Below, in pieces: positions 1 to 8,701 of a DNA stretch of 24,389 bases (within the stretch, counting starts at the first letter, position 1; each line of letters starts with the position of its first letter). The notes below the pieces were generated by a model. That model had not been told where the DNA came from and did not search any database. It saw nothing but the letters and a program-made list of their open reading frames with translations. Source of the DNA: JBBSTY01 sp038235385 (GTDB lineage: Bacteria > Actinomycetota > Acidimicrobiia > Acidimicrobiales > Acidimicrobilacustridaceae); contig JBBSTY010000053.1 of NCBI GenBank assembly GCA_038235385.1, positions 1 to 24,389 of the forward strand. Direction: 5' to 3'. The position numbers were made by a program, and so were the translations under genes.

Positions 1-586
1 AGTCGGTGTCGTGCGCGTCGGCGTTGAGGTGCAGCGGCGTCATCGTCTCGAGCTCAGCGGGTGAGTAGCCGGTGATGCGCACCGCGCCCTCGTTCACGTA
101 CGAGTAGCGCAACGAGTCCGCATCGAAGATGAACACGCCGTCGTCGCTGGCGTCGAGGGTGTGCAGGACCCGACGCAGGTGGTCTTCGGCGCGGACGCGC
201 GCGCTGATGTCGCGAAGCGTCACGACGGTGAAGGCGTCGTCGCCGATCGGCAACGGACACGTGCTCACCTCGACCGGCACCCCGGAACCATCGGCGCGAA
301 CCGCCCGCAGCTCCGGCTCGTCGCGAGACGCGTGAACCGCCGGCTCGACTCCCTGCGCCTCTCGACGCCCCCGCTGCACCGTTCGGACGCCTCCGGACAG
401 GAGATCCTCGATTGCCGAACCGAGCAGCGCAGCGGCCGGCTGGCCGAAGAGCTCGGCGCCGTGCTCGTGCGCGAAGACGACGCGGTCGCTGCGGTCGATG
501 ACGAGGATCGTGTCCGATGCCGCGTCGAGCAGGGCCCACGCGAAGGCCTCATCGTGCCCTTCGGCGAATGCCGTGTCGACGGCCAT
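1..586 (-). CDS. Two-PAS-domain sensor protein (C-terminus cut by the window edge)
   Basis: The frame is open from an ATG at 586 to base 1, giving 195 codons with no stop, so the C-terminal output domain lies outside the window. Residues ~15-130 form one PAS domain (LLDAASDTILVIDRSDRVVF near its start, VVTLRDISARVRAEDHLRR at its end, the typical PAS exit into a linker helix). Residues ~140-195 begin a second PAS domain (DDGVFIFDADSLRYSYVNEG, then ITGYSPAEL). PAS proteins of this type sense ligands, redox state or light and usually drive a kinase, GGDEF/EAL, phosphatase or HTH output, which cannot be told here. The ATG has a weak AGGA 4 bases upstream. The same frame extends back to a GTG at 709, so a longer N-terminus is possible. 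The 159-bp gap to the upstream oxidoreductase stop (746) shows no clear promoter, so it may belong to the same operon. Confidence 0.85.
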   Translation of the reverse strand, partial: MAVDTAFAEGHDEAFAWALLDAASDTILVIDRSDRVVFAHEHGAELFGQPAAALLGSAIEDLLSGGVRTVQRGRREAQGVEPAVHASRDEPELRAVRADGSGVPVEVSTCPLPIGDDAFTVVTLRDISARVRAEDHLRRVLHTLDASDDGVFIFDADSLRYSYVNEGAVRITGYSPAELETMTPLHLNADAHDTD

Positions 587-745
587 GTGGTCCTGCCAAA
601 CCCCTCGCGGGTGGTGCAACGGGGCATCGATCAACCCCGGGGTCCGTGGACGATCGCCACGAACCTGGGTCGAGGGTACCGGGCGCCGACGCAGACCGGT
701 TCGGGTCACGGGCGAGCGATCTCGGGCACCACCGGGTACGCCTGC

Positions 746-1972
746 TCAGGCGCGCAGCGTCGTCACGAGGTGGTCGGCGAGGACGGCGGTGTCGGCCGCG
801 GCGCCGTGGATGTAGGTCGAGGCGCGGGTGCGCAGCATCGGGAGGCCGAGGACGTAGAGGCCGGTCGCATCGGCGACGACGCCGCCGTGGTGGCGGATCC
901 GGCCGTGACGATCGAAGACGGGGAGGCCGAGCCACGAGTGGTCGGGTCGGAACCCGGTGGCCCAGACGACCGTCCGGATGCCATCGGCGCCGAGGTCCAA
1001 CGAGAGCACCGGACGGTTCGGAACCGGCGTCCGGGCGAAGCGTTCGGGCGCCTCCAGCGCGGCGTCGAACCCCGATCTGGTCGCCCACTCGTCGGCGCGA
1101 AGCAGGAACCGGTCCATCTTGAGGTCGGCCAGCGCGCACACGTTGCGCAGCGACCCGGAGAAGCGCGCGACATCGCGGTCGATGCCGACCAGCCGTCCCG
1201 TGAGGCGGACGCCTGCGTCGACGAGTGAGCCCAGGTCCACGGGAACGCTCGACCCGATGAGCTGGGGTGATGGCAACCGGCGCACGCGGGACAGGTCGTC
1301 GACCTCGTCGTGACGAGCGTCGAGTGTCCCGGTCGAGTGCATCCACCAGAACACGTCACGGCCTCGGTACCGGCGGGGGAGTCGGACGTGTTCGCCGACC
1401 GCGAGGGTGACCGGGCGACCGGCGGCGCGGAGCTCGGCGGCGAGCTGGACCCCCGTGGCCGACGCCCCCACGATCAGGACCCCGCCGTCGGGCACCGATG
1501 CCGGGCCCTGGTACTCGAACGGGGTTCGCTGCGCGATCGACTCCGACAGTCCGGCTGCGTACCCGGGCACCACCGGCGATGCTGCCGCGCCGGTCGCCAG
1601 CACGACGGCGTCGGCCCGCCACGCGCCATCGTCGGTCGCCACGTCGTAGCTGTGACCGACGCGCCGCACGGTCCGCACCTCGACGTTCGTGCGGACCGGA
1701 GCGGCGACGCGTTCGGCGTAGGCGCCGACCAGCAAGGCGACGTCGGTTGCGGTCAGGTAGCCGTCCAGGTCGGGCTGCCCGGCGGGTTGGCCGGGCAGCC
1801 CGAGCATCCAGTTGGGTGTCAGGAGGCGCAGGCCGGGCCACCGCTTCGATCGCCACGACTCGCCGATGCGGCCGCGGTCGAGCACCACGTGATCGACTCC
1901 CCGGGCGGTGAGGCGGTGGCTCATCGCCAACCCGGCGTGGCCGGCGCCGATGACGACGGCACTCGTGCGCAC
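746..1972 (-). CDS. FAD/NAD(P)-dependent oxidoreductase (flavin monooxygenase-like)
   Basis: A 408-residue flavoprotein starting at a GTG that lies 2 bp after the OsmC stop. The N-terminal FAD-binding Rossmann motif VVIGAGHAGLA (GxGxxG at residues 9-14) is followed by ESWRSKRWPGLRLLTP, typical of the CzcO/flavin-monooxygenase branch. A second nucleotide-binding motif GVLIVGASATG (GxSxxG at 169-174) would bind NAD(P)H, and VVWATGFRPDHSWL (ATG at 338-340) is the conserved C-terminal motif of two-dinucleotide-binding oxygenases. The Baeyer-Villiger fingerprint FxGxxxHxxxW is not visible, so a hydroxylase or reductase role is as likely as a classical BVMO. The enzyme should be cytosolic. Its place as the last gene of a P450/OsmC/NTF2 operon suggests that it acts on the same organic substrate or intermediate. 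The substrate is unknown. Confidence 0.88.
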   Translation of the reverse strand: MRTSAVVIGAGHAGLAMSHRLTARGVDHVVLDRGRIGESWRSKRWPGLRLLTPNWMLGLPGQPAGQPDLDGYLTATDVALLVGAYAERVAAPVRTNVEVRTVRRVGHSYDVATDDGAWRADAVVLATGAAASPVVPGYAAGLSESIAQRTPFEYQGPASVPDGGVLIVGASATGVQLAAELRAAGRPVTLAVGEHVRLPRRYRGRDVFWWMHSTGTLDARHDEVDDLSRVRRLPSPQLIGSSVPVDLGSLVDAGVRLTGRLVGIDRDVARFSGSLRNVCALADLKMDRFLLRADEWATRSGFDAALEAPERFARTPVPNRPVLSLDLGADGIRTVVWATGFRPDHSWLGLPVFDRHGRIRHHGGVVADATGLYVLGLPMLRTRASTYIHGAAADTAVLADHLVTTLRA

Positions 1973-1974
1973 CC

Positions 1975-2547
1975 TCAGACCAGCTCGACCGAGATGTCGG
2001 TCGGGTTCGTGACGGTGTCGAACACCGCCGACCGCTTCTGCGACTGGGCCAGGAGCGCTTCGAGGTCGGCGCGTGAGGCGTCGGCATCGATGGCGAACCG
2101 GGCGGTGATCCGGTCGAAGCCGTTGCGGACGTCGGGATCACCGCCGAGGATGCCGAGCACGTTCATCTCGCCCTCCACCGTCGCCGTCACCGAGCGCAGC
2201 TGGATGCCCCGGTGCTGGGCCACGGAGGCAACAGCGGCGGTGAGGCAACCGGCCAGCCCGACGAGGAGGTACTCCGTCGGGGTGGCGCCCTTGTCCTCGG
2301 ATGCGAAGCACTCCGGGTGGTCGACGTCGAACGTGTAGCTGGACGTGTGCCGGTGGTCGATGCCGAGACCGGTGAAGCCGTCGACCGTCGATCGGCTGTG
2401 TGTGCCGTGCTGCCACGTACACGTGGCCTTCCAGGTGAACTGGGCAGCCGACGGCGCGTCGGAGAGCGCCTCGCGGGCGCCGAGCAGCGCTTCGACGTTG
2501 ACGCCGTTGTCGACAGGTCGGGTGGCATCTGGCGTGATCATGGTCAT
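1975..2547 (-). CDS. OsmC-like protein
   Basis: A 190-residue OsmC/Ohr-family protein. The N-terminal half carries the swapped beta segment (QFTWKATCTWQHGTHSRS), then ASEDKGATPTEYLLVGLAGC, the usual family signature with Cys101 in the peroxidatic position. The second family cysteine, normally in a CPVxxTL context, is replaced by QKRSAVFDTV (serine at 173), so a two-Cys thiol peroxidase mechanism is unlikely and the biochemical role is uncertain. The start is an ATG at 2547 preceded by GGGAG five bases upstream. This ATG overlaps the P450 stop in an ATGA, indicating translational coupling. Its position between a P450 and a flavin oxidoreductase suggests handling of a reactive organic product such as a hydroperoxide, but this is inference. 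Confidence 0.9.
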   Translation of the reverse strand: MTMITPDATRPVDNGVNVEALLGAREALSDAPSAAQFTWKATCTWQHGTHSRSTVDGFTGLGIDHRHTSSYTFDVDHPECFASEDKGATPTEYLLVGLAGCLTAAVASVAQHRGIQLRSVTATVEGEMNVLGILGGDPDVRNGFDRITARFAIDADASRADLEALLAQSQKRSAVFDTVTNPTDISVELV

Positions 2548-3809
2548 GGTTGCTCCCGGGTTGGTGGGTTGGTGAAGTGGGATCGGTCGGACCTGCCGAG
2601 GACGACGGGCAGGGCGTCGAGGCCGCGGAGCACGAGGCCGTCACCGCGAGACCAGGACAGTTCGCCCCTCGCCACGCCGAGACGGAGGTCGGGGAAGCGA
2701 CCGAGGAGTCGGCGCAGGGCCACGTCGGCCTCGAGCCGCGCCAACGGTGCGCCGAGGCAGTGGTGGCTTCCGTGACCGAAGGCGAGGTGTCGGCCGGCGG
2801 CTCGGGTCACGTCGAGCCGGTCGGGTCGGTCCGTCAGCGCGGGGTCGCGGTTGGCGGCGCCGATGCCCACCAGCACCTGCTGGCCGGCCGGCACGACGGT
2901 TCCGTCGAAGTCGACCGGTGCCGTGGTGACGCGGAAGGTGGCGTGCGGCACGGCGGCCGTGAACCGAAGGAGCTCTTCGATCGCGCCGGGCAAGATGGTC
3001 GGATCCTCGAGGAGCAGGTCGAGCTGGTCGCGGTGGTCGAGCAACGCGACCACGGAGTTGCTGATCAGGCTGCTGGTGGTGTCGTGGCCGGCCACCACGA
3101 GCTGGAAGAGGGAGGACAGGGCCTCGGCCCGGGTGGCCACGCCTCGGTCGACCGCGTCGGCGAGGATCTCGACGAGGCTCCCGCACCCATCCGACGCGGA
3201 CTCGGCCAGGAGACGACGCAGGGTGCTGGTGACCACGTCCGACGCGGCCACCGCCTCGACCGGGGGAGGTGAGGGCCAAGGGCGAAGCAGCGCGGCGAAC
3301 GCGTCGTGGAGCGTGCACCGGTCGTCGTCCTCCACGCCCAGCAGCTCGCAGATGATGGCGAACGGAAGCGGATGGGCGTACCCGGCCCGCAGATCCACCA
3401 CGGCGTCGGGACCGGCGGGGACGAGGTCGTCGAGGAGCCGGTCGGCGAGGCGTTCGACGGCCGGGCGCATCGCCGCCACACGGGATGGGCGGAACGCGCC
3501 GGCGACCAGGCTGCGGAGCCGACCGTGTTCCGGTGCGTCCATGGCGAGCATGTGATGGGCGAAGTCGGCTCCCGGCAGTCCCTCGTCGACGACGTCGAGG
3601 TCCTGGCGGAACGTGGCGACCATGTTCTTGGACAGCCGACGGTCGGTCAGTGCCTGCAGCGCCGTCGCATGGCCGAGCACGACCCAGGCGCCATGGCCGT
3701 CCGGGAGCTGGACGTGCTGCACCGGACACCGATCACGCGCTGCGGCGAAGGTCGGGAAGGGGTCGTCGCGGACGGTGTCGTCCCAGCTGCCCCAGGCGAT
3801 GGTGCTCAT
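2544..3809 (-). CDS. Cytochrome P450
   Basis: A 421-residue class I-type bacterial P450, normal length for soluble CYPs. Visible motifs are the I-helix oxygen-activation motif AGHDTTS (residues 240-246), the K-helix ExxR (EELLR, 278-282), and the heme-binding loop FGHGSHHCLGAPLARLE with axial Cys351. The N-terminal part has HMLAMDAPEHGRLRSLVAGAF, the C-helix region of actinobacterial CYPs (DxPEHxRLR). There is no membrane anchor. The frame stays open to 4001, but the start chosen is the ATG at 3809 (MSTIAWGSW), because it overlaps the upstream gene's stop by 4 bp (ATGA) and the extension reads as arginine-rich shadow sequence. No ferredoxin or ferredoxin reductase gene is next to it, so electrons must come from elsewhere or via another partner. 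The substrate cannot be predicted from sequence alone. Confidence 0.95.
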   Translation of the reverse strand: MSTIAWGSWDDTVRDDPFPTFAAARDRCPVQHVQLPDGHGAWVVLGHATALQALTDRRLSKNMVATFRQDLDVVDEGLPGADFAHHMLAMDAPEHGRLRSLVAGAFRPSRVAAMRPAVERLADRLLDDLVPAGPDAVVDLRAGYAHPLPFAIICELLGVEDDDRCTLHDAFAALLRPWPSPPPVEAVAASDVVTSTLRRLLAESASDGCGSLVEILADAVDRGVATRAEALSSLFQLVVAGHDTTSSLISNSVVALLDHRDQLDLLLEDPTILPGAIEELLRFTAAVPHATFRVTTAPVDFDGTVVPAGQQVLVGIGAANRDPALTDRPDRLDVTRAAGRHLAFGHGSHHCLGAPLARLEADVALRRLLGRFPDLRLGVARGELSWSRGDGLVLRGLDALPVVLGRSDRSHFTNPPTREQP

Positions 3810-4234
3810 GGTGCTTCGGGTCGGTAGCCGGTGCACAGGAGCGCGACGTCGTACAGGCGACCGTCGGTGCCGCCATCGGCGTACACCTGTTGTTCGACCA
3901 GGAAGGTGCCGACGCCGATGCGGTCGTCGGTCAACCGGACCCGCCAGCGGAGGTGGATGCGCCCACCGACCTCGCCGACGATCGCTTCGTTCAGCTCCCA
4001 CCGGTCAGCGCTGTCGAACCAGCGGACGAAGACGTCCCGGACGGCATCTGAGCCGTGGACGTCGAGGATGCGCTTCGGGAGGAGGGCCCGGAAGGCGACA
4101 TCGTCGGCGAAGGTGTCGGCGATGGCGTCGAAGTCGCGAGCGGCGATCGCATCGATGAGGCGGGCGGCGACGGCGAGGCTGAGCGATCCGTCGGAGGCTC
4201 GGTGGTCCTGGTGAAGTGAGCTGGTGGAGGTCAT
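3806..4234 (-). CDS. NTF2/SnoaL-like small protein
   Basis: A 142-residue protein of the nuclear transport factor 2 / SnoaL-like alpha+beta cone fold. The pattern is a helical N-terminus (SLAVAARLIDAIAARDFDAI) leading to ADDVAFRALLP, then the central DVFVRWFDSADRWELNEAIV and beta strands HLRWRVRLTDDRIGVGTFLV. Members include polyketide cyclases, limonene-epoxide-hydrolase-like enzymes and dehydratases. No catalytic set can be assigned with confidence. The start at ATG 4234 is chosen because a promoter-like -10 (TACAAC) ends 7 bases before it, implying a leaderless message. An alternative ATG at 4303 would add 23 residues but would place the palindrome inside the coding region. The stop overlaps the P450 start by 4 bp, making this the first gene of the oxidative operon. 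Confidence 0.82.
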   Translation of the reverse strand: MTSTSSLHQDHRASDGSLSLAVAARLIDAIAARDFDAIADTFADDVAFRALLPKRILDVHGSDAVRDVFVRWFDSADRWELNEAIVGEVGGRIHLRWRVRLTDDRIGVGTFLVEQQVYADGGTDGRLYDVALLCTGYRPEAP

Positions 4235-4240
4235 GCATCC

Positions 4241-4268
4241 GTTGTACGGGTGCATCGAGATCGTCGAA
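4241..4268 (-). promoter_or_regulatory. Candidate leaderless promoter for the NTF2-P450-OsmC-oxidoreductase operon
   Basis: Read on the minus strand, TTCGAC (4268-4263) and TACAAC (4246-4241) are separated by 16 bp. The expected transcription start, 7 bases after the -10 hexamer, falls on the A of the ATG at 4234. No Shine-Dalgarno sequence precedes that ATG. Leaderless messages are common in actinobacteria. The assignment rests on motif match and geometry only. Confidence 0.45.
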
Positions 4269-4285
4269 TCGGTCAGATGACCGAT
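4268..4285. promoter_or_regulatory. Perfect palindromic operator candidate
   Basis: ATCGGTCA-GA-TGACCGAT is an 8-2-8 inverted repeat with no mismatch. It touches the upstream edge of the proposed -35 box, covering about -34 to -51 relative to the proposed start. Size and symmetry fit a dimeric HTH regulator of the TetR, GntR or LuxR type. The adjacent LuxR/HD-GYP gene is one candidate binder. Confidence 0.5.
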
Positions 4286-4330
4286 CTTTGCGCCGGTCTT
4301 CATCCCACCGGCTCGGAGCGTCCGCTTCGC

Positions 4331-5893
4331 TCAGTCCCCTGCGAGCCCATCCACCAGGCCGTGGCGCATGGCGAAGAGGGCGGCCTCGGTTCGGCCGGAC
4401 AGGCCCAGCTTCGTGTAGATGTGTTCGAGGTGCGACGTGATCGTCCGTCGGGACACGCCGAGGGCGGCGGCGATCTCGGGGTTGGAACGGCCCCGTGCCA
4501 GCTCGACGACCACTTCGACCTCCCGGGGGCTGAGGCCGCCGGGCAGGCCGGCTCGCCGCCGCACCCGGTGCCCGGCGGTCGACAGGACTGCGTTGGCGGC
4601 ATCGCCGTCGAGGCGTCCGGCCGCCACCTCGTCGCGCAGCACCCGTTCGGCGACCGCTGCGTCGCTCGCGGGCCGATGCGGCCGGGGGTGGCGCACGGCG
4701 TCGTAGACATCGGCTGCGGCCAGGACGCGCGCGCCCACGGGGATGGCCTCGGCGGTCATGCCCCTCGGGTAGCCGGATCCGTCGAGACGTTCGTGGTGCA
4801 GCGCCGCGCACTGCCCGATCCGGCGCAGCGTCGGCGTGCGCGCCAGCATCCGCTCGGTCAGGTACGGATGGTTCCGCGCCCGTTCGCGTTGGCTGACGGA
4901 CCACGCGCCGGGCTCGGTCCAGACGGTGCTCGATACCCCGATCACGCCGACGTCGTGCAACCAGCCGGCGCGGCGCACGAGGGTGACGTCGGCGGTTGCC
5001 AGCCCGATGAAGGACGCGGCACCGCCGGCGAGCGAGGCGACGTTGCGCCCGTGCCCGGTACGGGTCGGGTCCTTGAGGTCGGCGAAGTCACCGAAGGTGG
5101 CGAGCGCCTCGTCGAAGAGCTCCGGGTCCATCGGCGCGCCCAGCGACGGATCGAGGGCGATGACCTCGTCCCACGCCGACAGCTCGTCGAGCCCGCCCAC
5201 CACCTCGCGCGCGTGGTCGCAGAAGCAGTCGACGAGGTCAGGGTCGAACTGGGTGCCTCGACGTTCGGAGGCGACGGCGACCGCCGCCGCGATGCCGCCC
5301 GCTGCGTGGAACGCCTCGACGTTGTCGGCGAGGTGCACCAGCCGGATGGCAGGAGCGACCTGGTCGGCGCCGGCGCGGCCGGGCACACCCTTGCCGTCCC
5401 AACGCTCGAAGGCCTGGACGAGCGGGGTGCGCACCTCCTCGCCCAGGCCGAGTGCGCCGGCGAAATCGCTGGCGGCCAGGCAGTGCCGCTCCATCACCTG
5501 CTGCACCGACCGGCCCGCCGTGGCGAGGAACCGCCCGACCATGCCGACCCGGTGGAGCGACGAACCGCCCCGACCGAGGTGTCGGGCCACGAACACCCCC
5601 ATGGCCATCGGCGCCAGGTCGCTGTCGTGGGTGTCGGCGTAGAGGTCGCGCTCCTCGCCGAACAGCAGCGTGAGGTCGCTCGTGTCCGTGGCACATCCGA
5701 TCCACGTCAGCAACGAGGTGTAGTAGGTGGCGGCGCGGACGTCGGGGTCCAGACCGGCCGCGTCGGCCAGGCGCATCGCGATCACCGTCTGGCGCAGCAC
5801 CCGCTCGACCGGACGACCCATCCCCAGGTCGGACACGATCGACAACGTCGACACGAGCTCGGCCAGACTCGGGGTGTCGGCGGCGACGTCCAC
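4331..5893 (-). CDS. HD-GYP-type phosphohydrolase domain protein with C-terminal LuxR helix-turn-helix
   Basis: A 520-residue regulator. Residues ~280-400 form an HD-GYP-type domain with GHGRNVA (His281), LHDVGVIG (His313-Asp314), NHP (His342) and HHERLDGSGYP (366-376), the motif set of cyclic-di-GMP phosphodiesterases. The usual HDIGK lysine is valine here. Residues ~100-200 look like a second, degenerate copy: ERWDGKGVPGR (163-173) followed by PAIRLVHLADNVEAF parallels HHERxDGxGYP and the following helix. Residues ~454-513 are a LuxR/GerE DNA-binding domain (GLSPREVEVV, then NPEIAAALGVSRRTITSHL). The GTG start at 5893 has AAGGA 7 bases upstream, and the open frame above it is shadow sequence. 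It likely couples metal-dependent nucleotide or phosphoester sensing to transcription. It lies just upstream of the P450 operon, with 96 bp holding the palindrome between them. A weak 5-bp hairpin overlaps its stop (4316-4332). Confidence 0.87.
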   Translation of the reverse strand: MDVAADTPSLAELVSTLSIVSDLGMGRPVERVLRQTVIAMRLADAAGLDPDVRAATYYTSLLTWIGCATDTSDLTLLFGEERDLYADTHDSDLAPMAMGVFVARHLGRGGSSLHRVGMVGRFLATAGRSVQQVMERHCLAASDFAGALGLGEEVRTPLVQAFERWDGKGVPGRAGADQVAPAIRLVHLADNVEAFHAAGGIAAAVAVASERRGTQFDPDLVDCFCDHAREVVGGLDELSAWDEVIALDPSLGAPMDPELFDEALATFGDFADLKDPTRTGHGRNVASLAGGAASFIGLATADVTLVRRAGWLHDVGVIGVSSTVWTEPGAWSVSQRERARNHPYLTERMLARTPTLRRIGQCAALHHERLDGSGYPRGMTAEAIPVGARVLAAADVYDAVRHPRPHRPASDAAVAERVLRDEVAAGRLDGDAANAVLSTAGHRVRRRAGLPGGLSPREVEVVVELARGRSNPEIAAALGVSRRTITSHLEHIYTKLGLSGRTEAALFAMRHGLVDGLAGD

Positions 5894-5939
5894 CCCTGCA
5901 TCCTTGCCGATCGCTCGACCACGTGGCGGTGTCGCCGCC

Positions 5940-5978
5940 CGACCCTTCTGGGGTCGAGCGCCTCCGCCGACGGAGGCG
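5940..5978 (-). terminator. Two consecutive hairpins downstream of the cupin gene
   Basis: CGCCTCCG/CGGAGGCG (5959-5978) forms an 8-bp stem with a 4-base loop. It is followed on the minus strand by CGACCC/GGGTCG (5956-5940), a 6-bp stem with a 5-base loop. They lie 13 bp after the cupin stop and about 46 bp before the regulator's GTG. No T-run follows, so this would be an L-shaped or actinobacterial-type terminator, or a structured leader of the regulator. Confidence 0.5.
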
Positions 5979-5990
5979 AAGCGAGCGGGG

Positions 5991-6326
5991 TCAGGCGTCG
6001 GATCGGGGAGGGAACGGCGGAGCGAGGAACGCGAACAGCGTGAGACCGGCCGTGCCCTCGTTGGCCAGGAGCAGCTGCTCGTCACCACGGTAGAAGGCCA
6101 GCGATCCGGCTCCGAACGCGACCGGTCCGGTCTCGGTGGTGAGCACCCCTTCGCCTTCGACCACACAGAGCATGAGGTCGGACCCACCGTGGGTGTGCGG
6201 AGGCAGGGCCTGGCCAGGGCTGAGGCGGATCACGCGCACGTTGGACTGGGACCCTTCGAGGAAGGGCTGGGCCACCACCCGCTCGTCGTCGTAGTCCGGG
6301 GCGTCAGCGAGCGTGAGGATGTCCAT
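5991..6326 (-). CDS. Small single-domain cupin protein
   Basis: A 111-residue cupin with the metal-binding motif PPHTHGGSDLMLCVVEGEG (His44, His46, then Glu57 or Glu59) and second motif GPVAFGAGSLAFYRGDEQLLLANEG, where the usual motif-2 histidine seems to be replaced (RGDEQ). It resembles stand-alone RmlC-fold cupins used as metalloenzymes or small-molecule sensors. No specific reaction can be assigned. The start chosen is ATG 6326 (MDILTLADAP), where homology-like sequence begins. The frame continues upstream to an ATG at 6398, adding 24 residues that look non-conserved. No good Shine-Dalgarno precedes either. It is divergent from the DUF1971-globin gene and terminates at a pair of hairpins. 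Confidence 0.8.
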   Translation of the reverse strand: MDILTLADAPDYDDERVVAQPFLEGSQSNVRVIRLSPGQALPPHTHGGSDLMLCVVEGEGVLTTETGPVAFGAGSLAFYRGDEQLLLANEGTAGLTLFAFLAPPFPPRSDA

Positions 6327-6482
6327 GACGCCAGCGTCGCGCGGCAGAGGCGGTCGGGACGACTCGCCGTCCTCGTTCGAGCGATGCTCGGCCGCCATAG
6401 CCGGACGGCCGCCGATCGATGTCGGACTCGGTAGCCTGCCCGGCGCGGGGCGTCAGCTCCCGTACCCGAAAGGAACCACTCG
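6327..6482. promoter_or_regulatory. Divergent intergenic region between the cupin and DUF1971-globin genes
   Basis: These 156 bp must hold the start signals of both divergent genes. An exact 8-bp direct repeat CGGCCGCC occurs at 6389-6396 and 6406-6413, 17 bp start to start, so the copies are offset by more than one helical turn. TAGCCT (6434-6439) is a possible -10 for the plus-strand gene. No confident -35 is visible. Confidence 0.3.
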
Positions 6483-7244
6483 ATGAGCGAGCCCATCCTC
6501 CCGCCCGGCCTGACCCTGGGCCGGCACACGCCGCTGTTCGACGTCGAATCCCTGCCGGAGCCGCTCGCGGAGTCCCACCGCACCAGCGTGTGGGCCGAAC
6601 TGTGCGTGCAGCGCGGCAGCGTCCGCTTCGTCGACCTCGAGGGCGAGTCGCCACGCGACCTGCGGATCGAGGCGGGCGACACCGCCGTGATCGCTCCCGG
6701 TGTCGAGCACCAGATCGAACCGTCGAGCGACGCATCGTTCTTCGTCCAGTTCTATCGCGAACCCGGAGCGGCGCTGACCCCCGAGGCCGTGCGCGTCGAG
6801 GGCGAGTCGTACCGTGGCTCCGCACCGTGGGTGCACCGCGGCCGCGATCTCGACACGCCCGAGGAGATCTTCGAGATGGTCACCCGGCAGTACGCCGACG
6901 TGGTGCAGGACGACCTGCTCCAGCCCTACTTCAACTTCGGTCCCGGTTTCATCGACTGGCAGGCGCACATCGGATCGGTGACCGACTACTGGTGCCACGT
7001 CCTGCTCTACGCCCCCGGCTACGAGATCGACGTCATCGAGAGCCACCGTCACCTCCACGACGAGGTCGCCTTCACCCCGGAGCTCTTCGACCGGTGGCTG
7101 CAGGTGTTCCGCGACACCGTCGATGGAGGTTGGACCGGCCCGAACGCAACTGCGGCCACCAAGCGGGCCACGGGCACCGCCTGGGCGATGGCCCACCGGT
7201 TCCTGGGCAAGGGTGCCTGGGTGCACCCGGACCACCGTCGCTGA
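6483..7244 (+). CDS. DUF1971 cupin fused to a group III truncated hemoglobin
   Basis: A 253-residue two-domain protein. Residues ~4-95 match the DUF1971 family (cupin fold, known next to or fused with TehB-like tellurite-resistance proteins): LPPGLTLGRHTPL, then VWAELCVQRGSVRFVDLEG and IAPGVEHQIEP. Residues ~125-245 match group III (P-type) truncated hemoglobins: QYADVVQDDLLQPYFN gives the distal TyrB10 (Tyr137), VTDYWCHVLLYAPGY is the E-helix region, HRHL supplies the proximal histidine (His190 by alignment to Campylobacter Ctb from memory), and LFDRWLQVF carries the G-helix Trp205. A heme-binding role with O2, NO or peroxide chemistry is expected, with the cupin as sensor or second ligand site. 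The ATG is preceded by AAAGGA. The protein has no signal peptide, so it is cytosolic. Confidence 0.87.
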   Translation: MSEPILPPGLTLGRHTPLFDVESLPEPLAESHRTSVWAELCVQRGSVRFVDLEGESPRDLRIEAGDTAVIAPGVEHQIEPSSDASFFVQFYREPGAALTPEAVRVEGESYRGSAPWVHRGRDLDTPEEIFEMVTRQYADVVQDDLLQPYFNFGPGFIDWQAHIGSVTDYWCHVLLYAPGYEIDVIESHRHLHDEVAFTPELFDRWLQVFRDTVDGGWTGPNATAATKRATGTAWAMAHRFLGKGAWVHPDHRR

Positions 7245-7339
7245 CCAGAACCGGGAGCGCCTGACTCGGGCGGAGGGATCGGTTGGATCGGTTCAGTGGT
7301 CGGGGTCGGCCGGGTCGTTCGGTCGGCAATCATGGGTCC

Positions 7340-8686
<1,347 letters not shown>

Positions 8687-8701
8687 CCCCGACGGCGCGC
8701 C

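Noticed and set aside
634..643. ACCCCGGGGT palindrome between the PAS and oxidoreductase genes
   Set aside because: It has no loop and no promoter context, and 10-bp GC palindromes are expected by chance at this composition.
3810..4001. 64-residue N-terminal extension of the P450
   Set aside because: Arginine-rich shadow of the NTF2-like gene. The ATGA overlap fixes the start at 3809.
4250..6043. 597-codon plus-strand frame opposite the LuxR/HD-GYP gene
   Set aside because: Shadow of the real minus-strand gene, with no motifs.
5894..6187. 98-residue N-terminal extension of the LuxR/HD-GYP protein
   Set aside because: Ser/Arg-rich sequence overlapping the cupin gene. The GTG at 5893 has a good ribosome-binding site.
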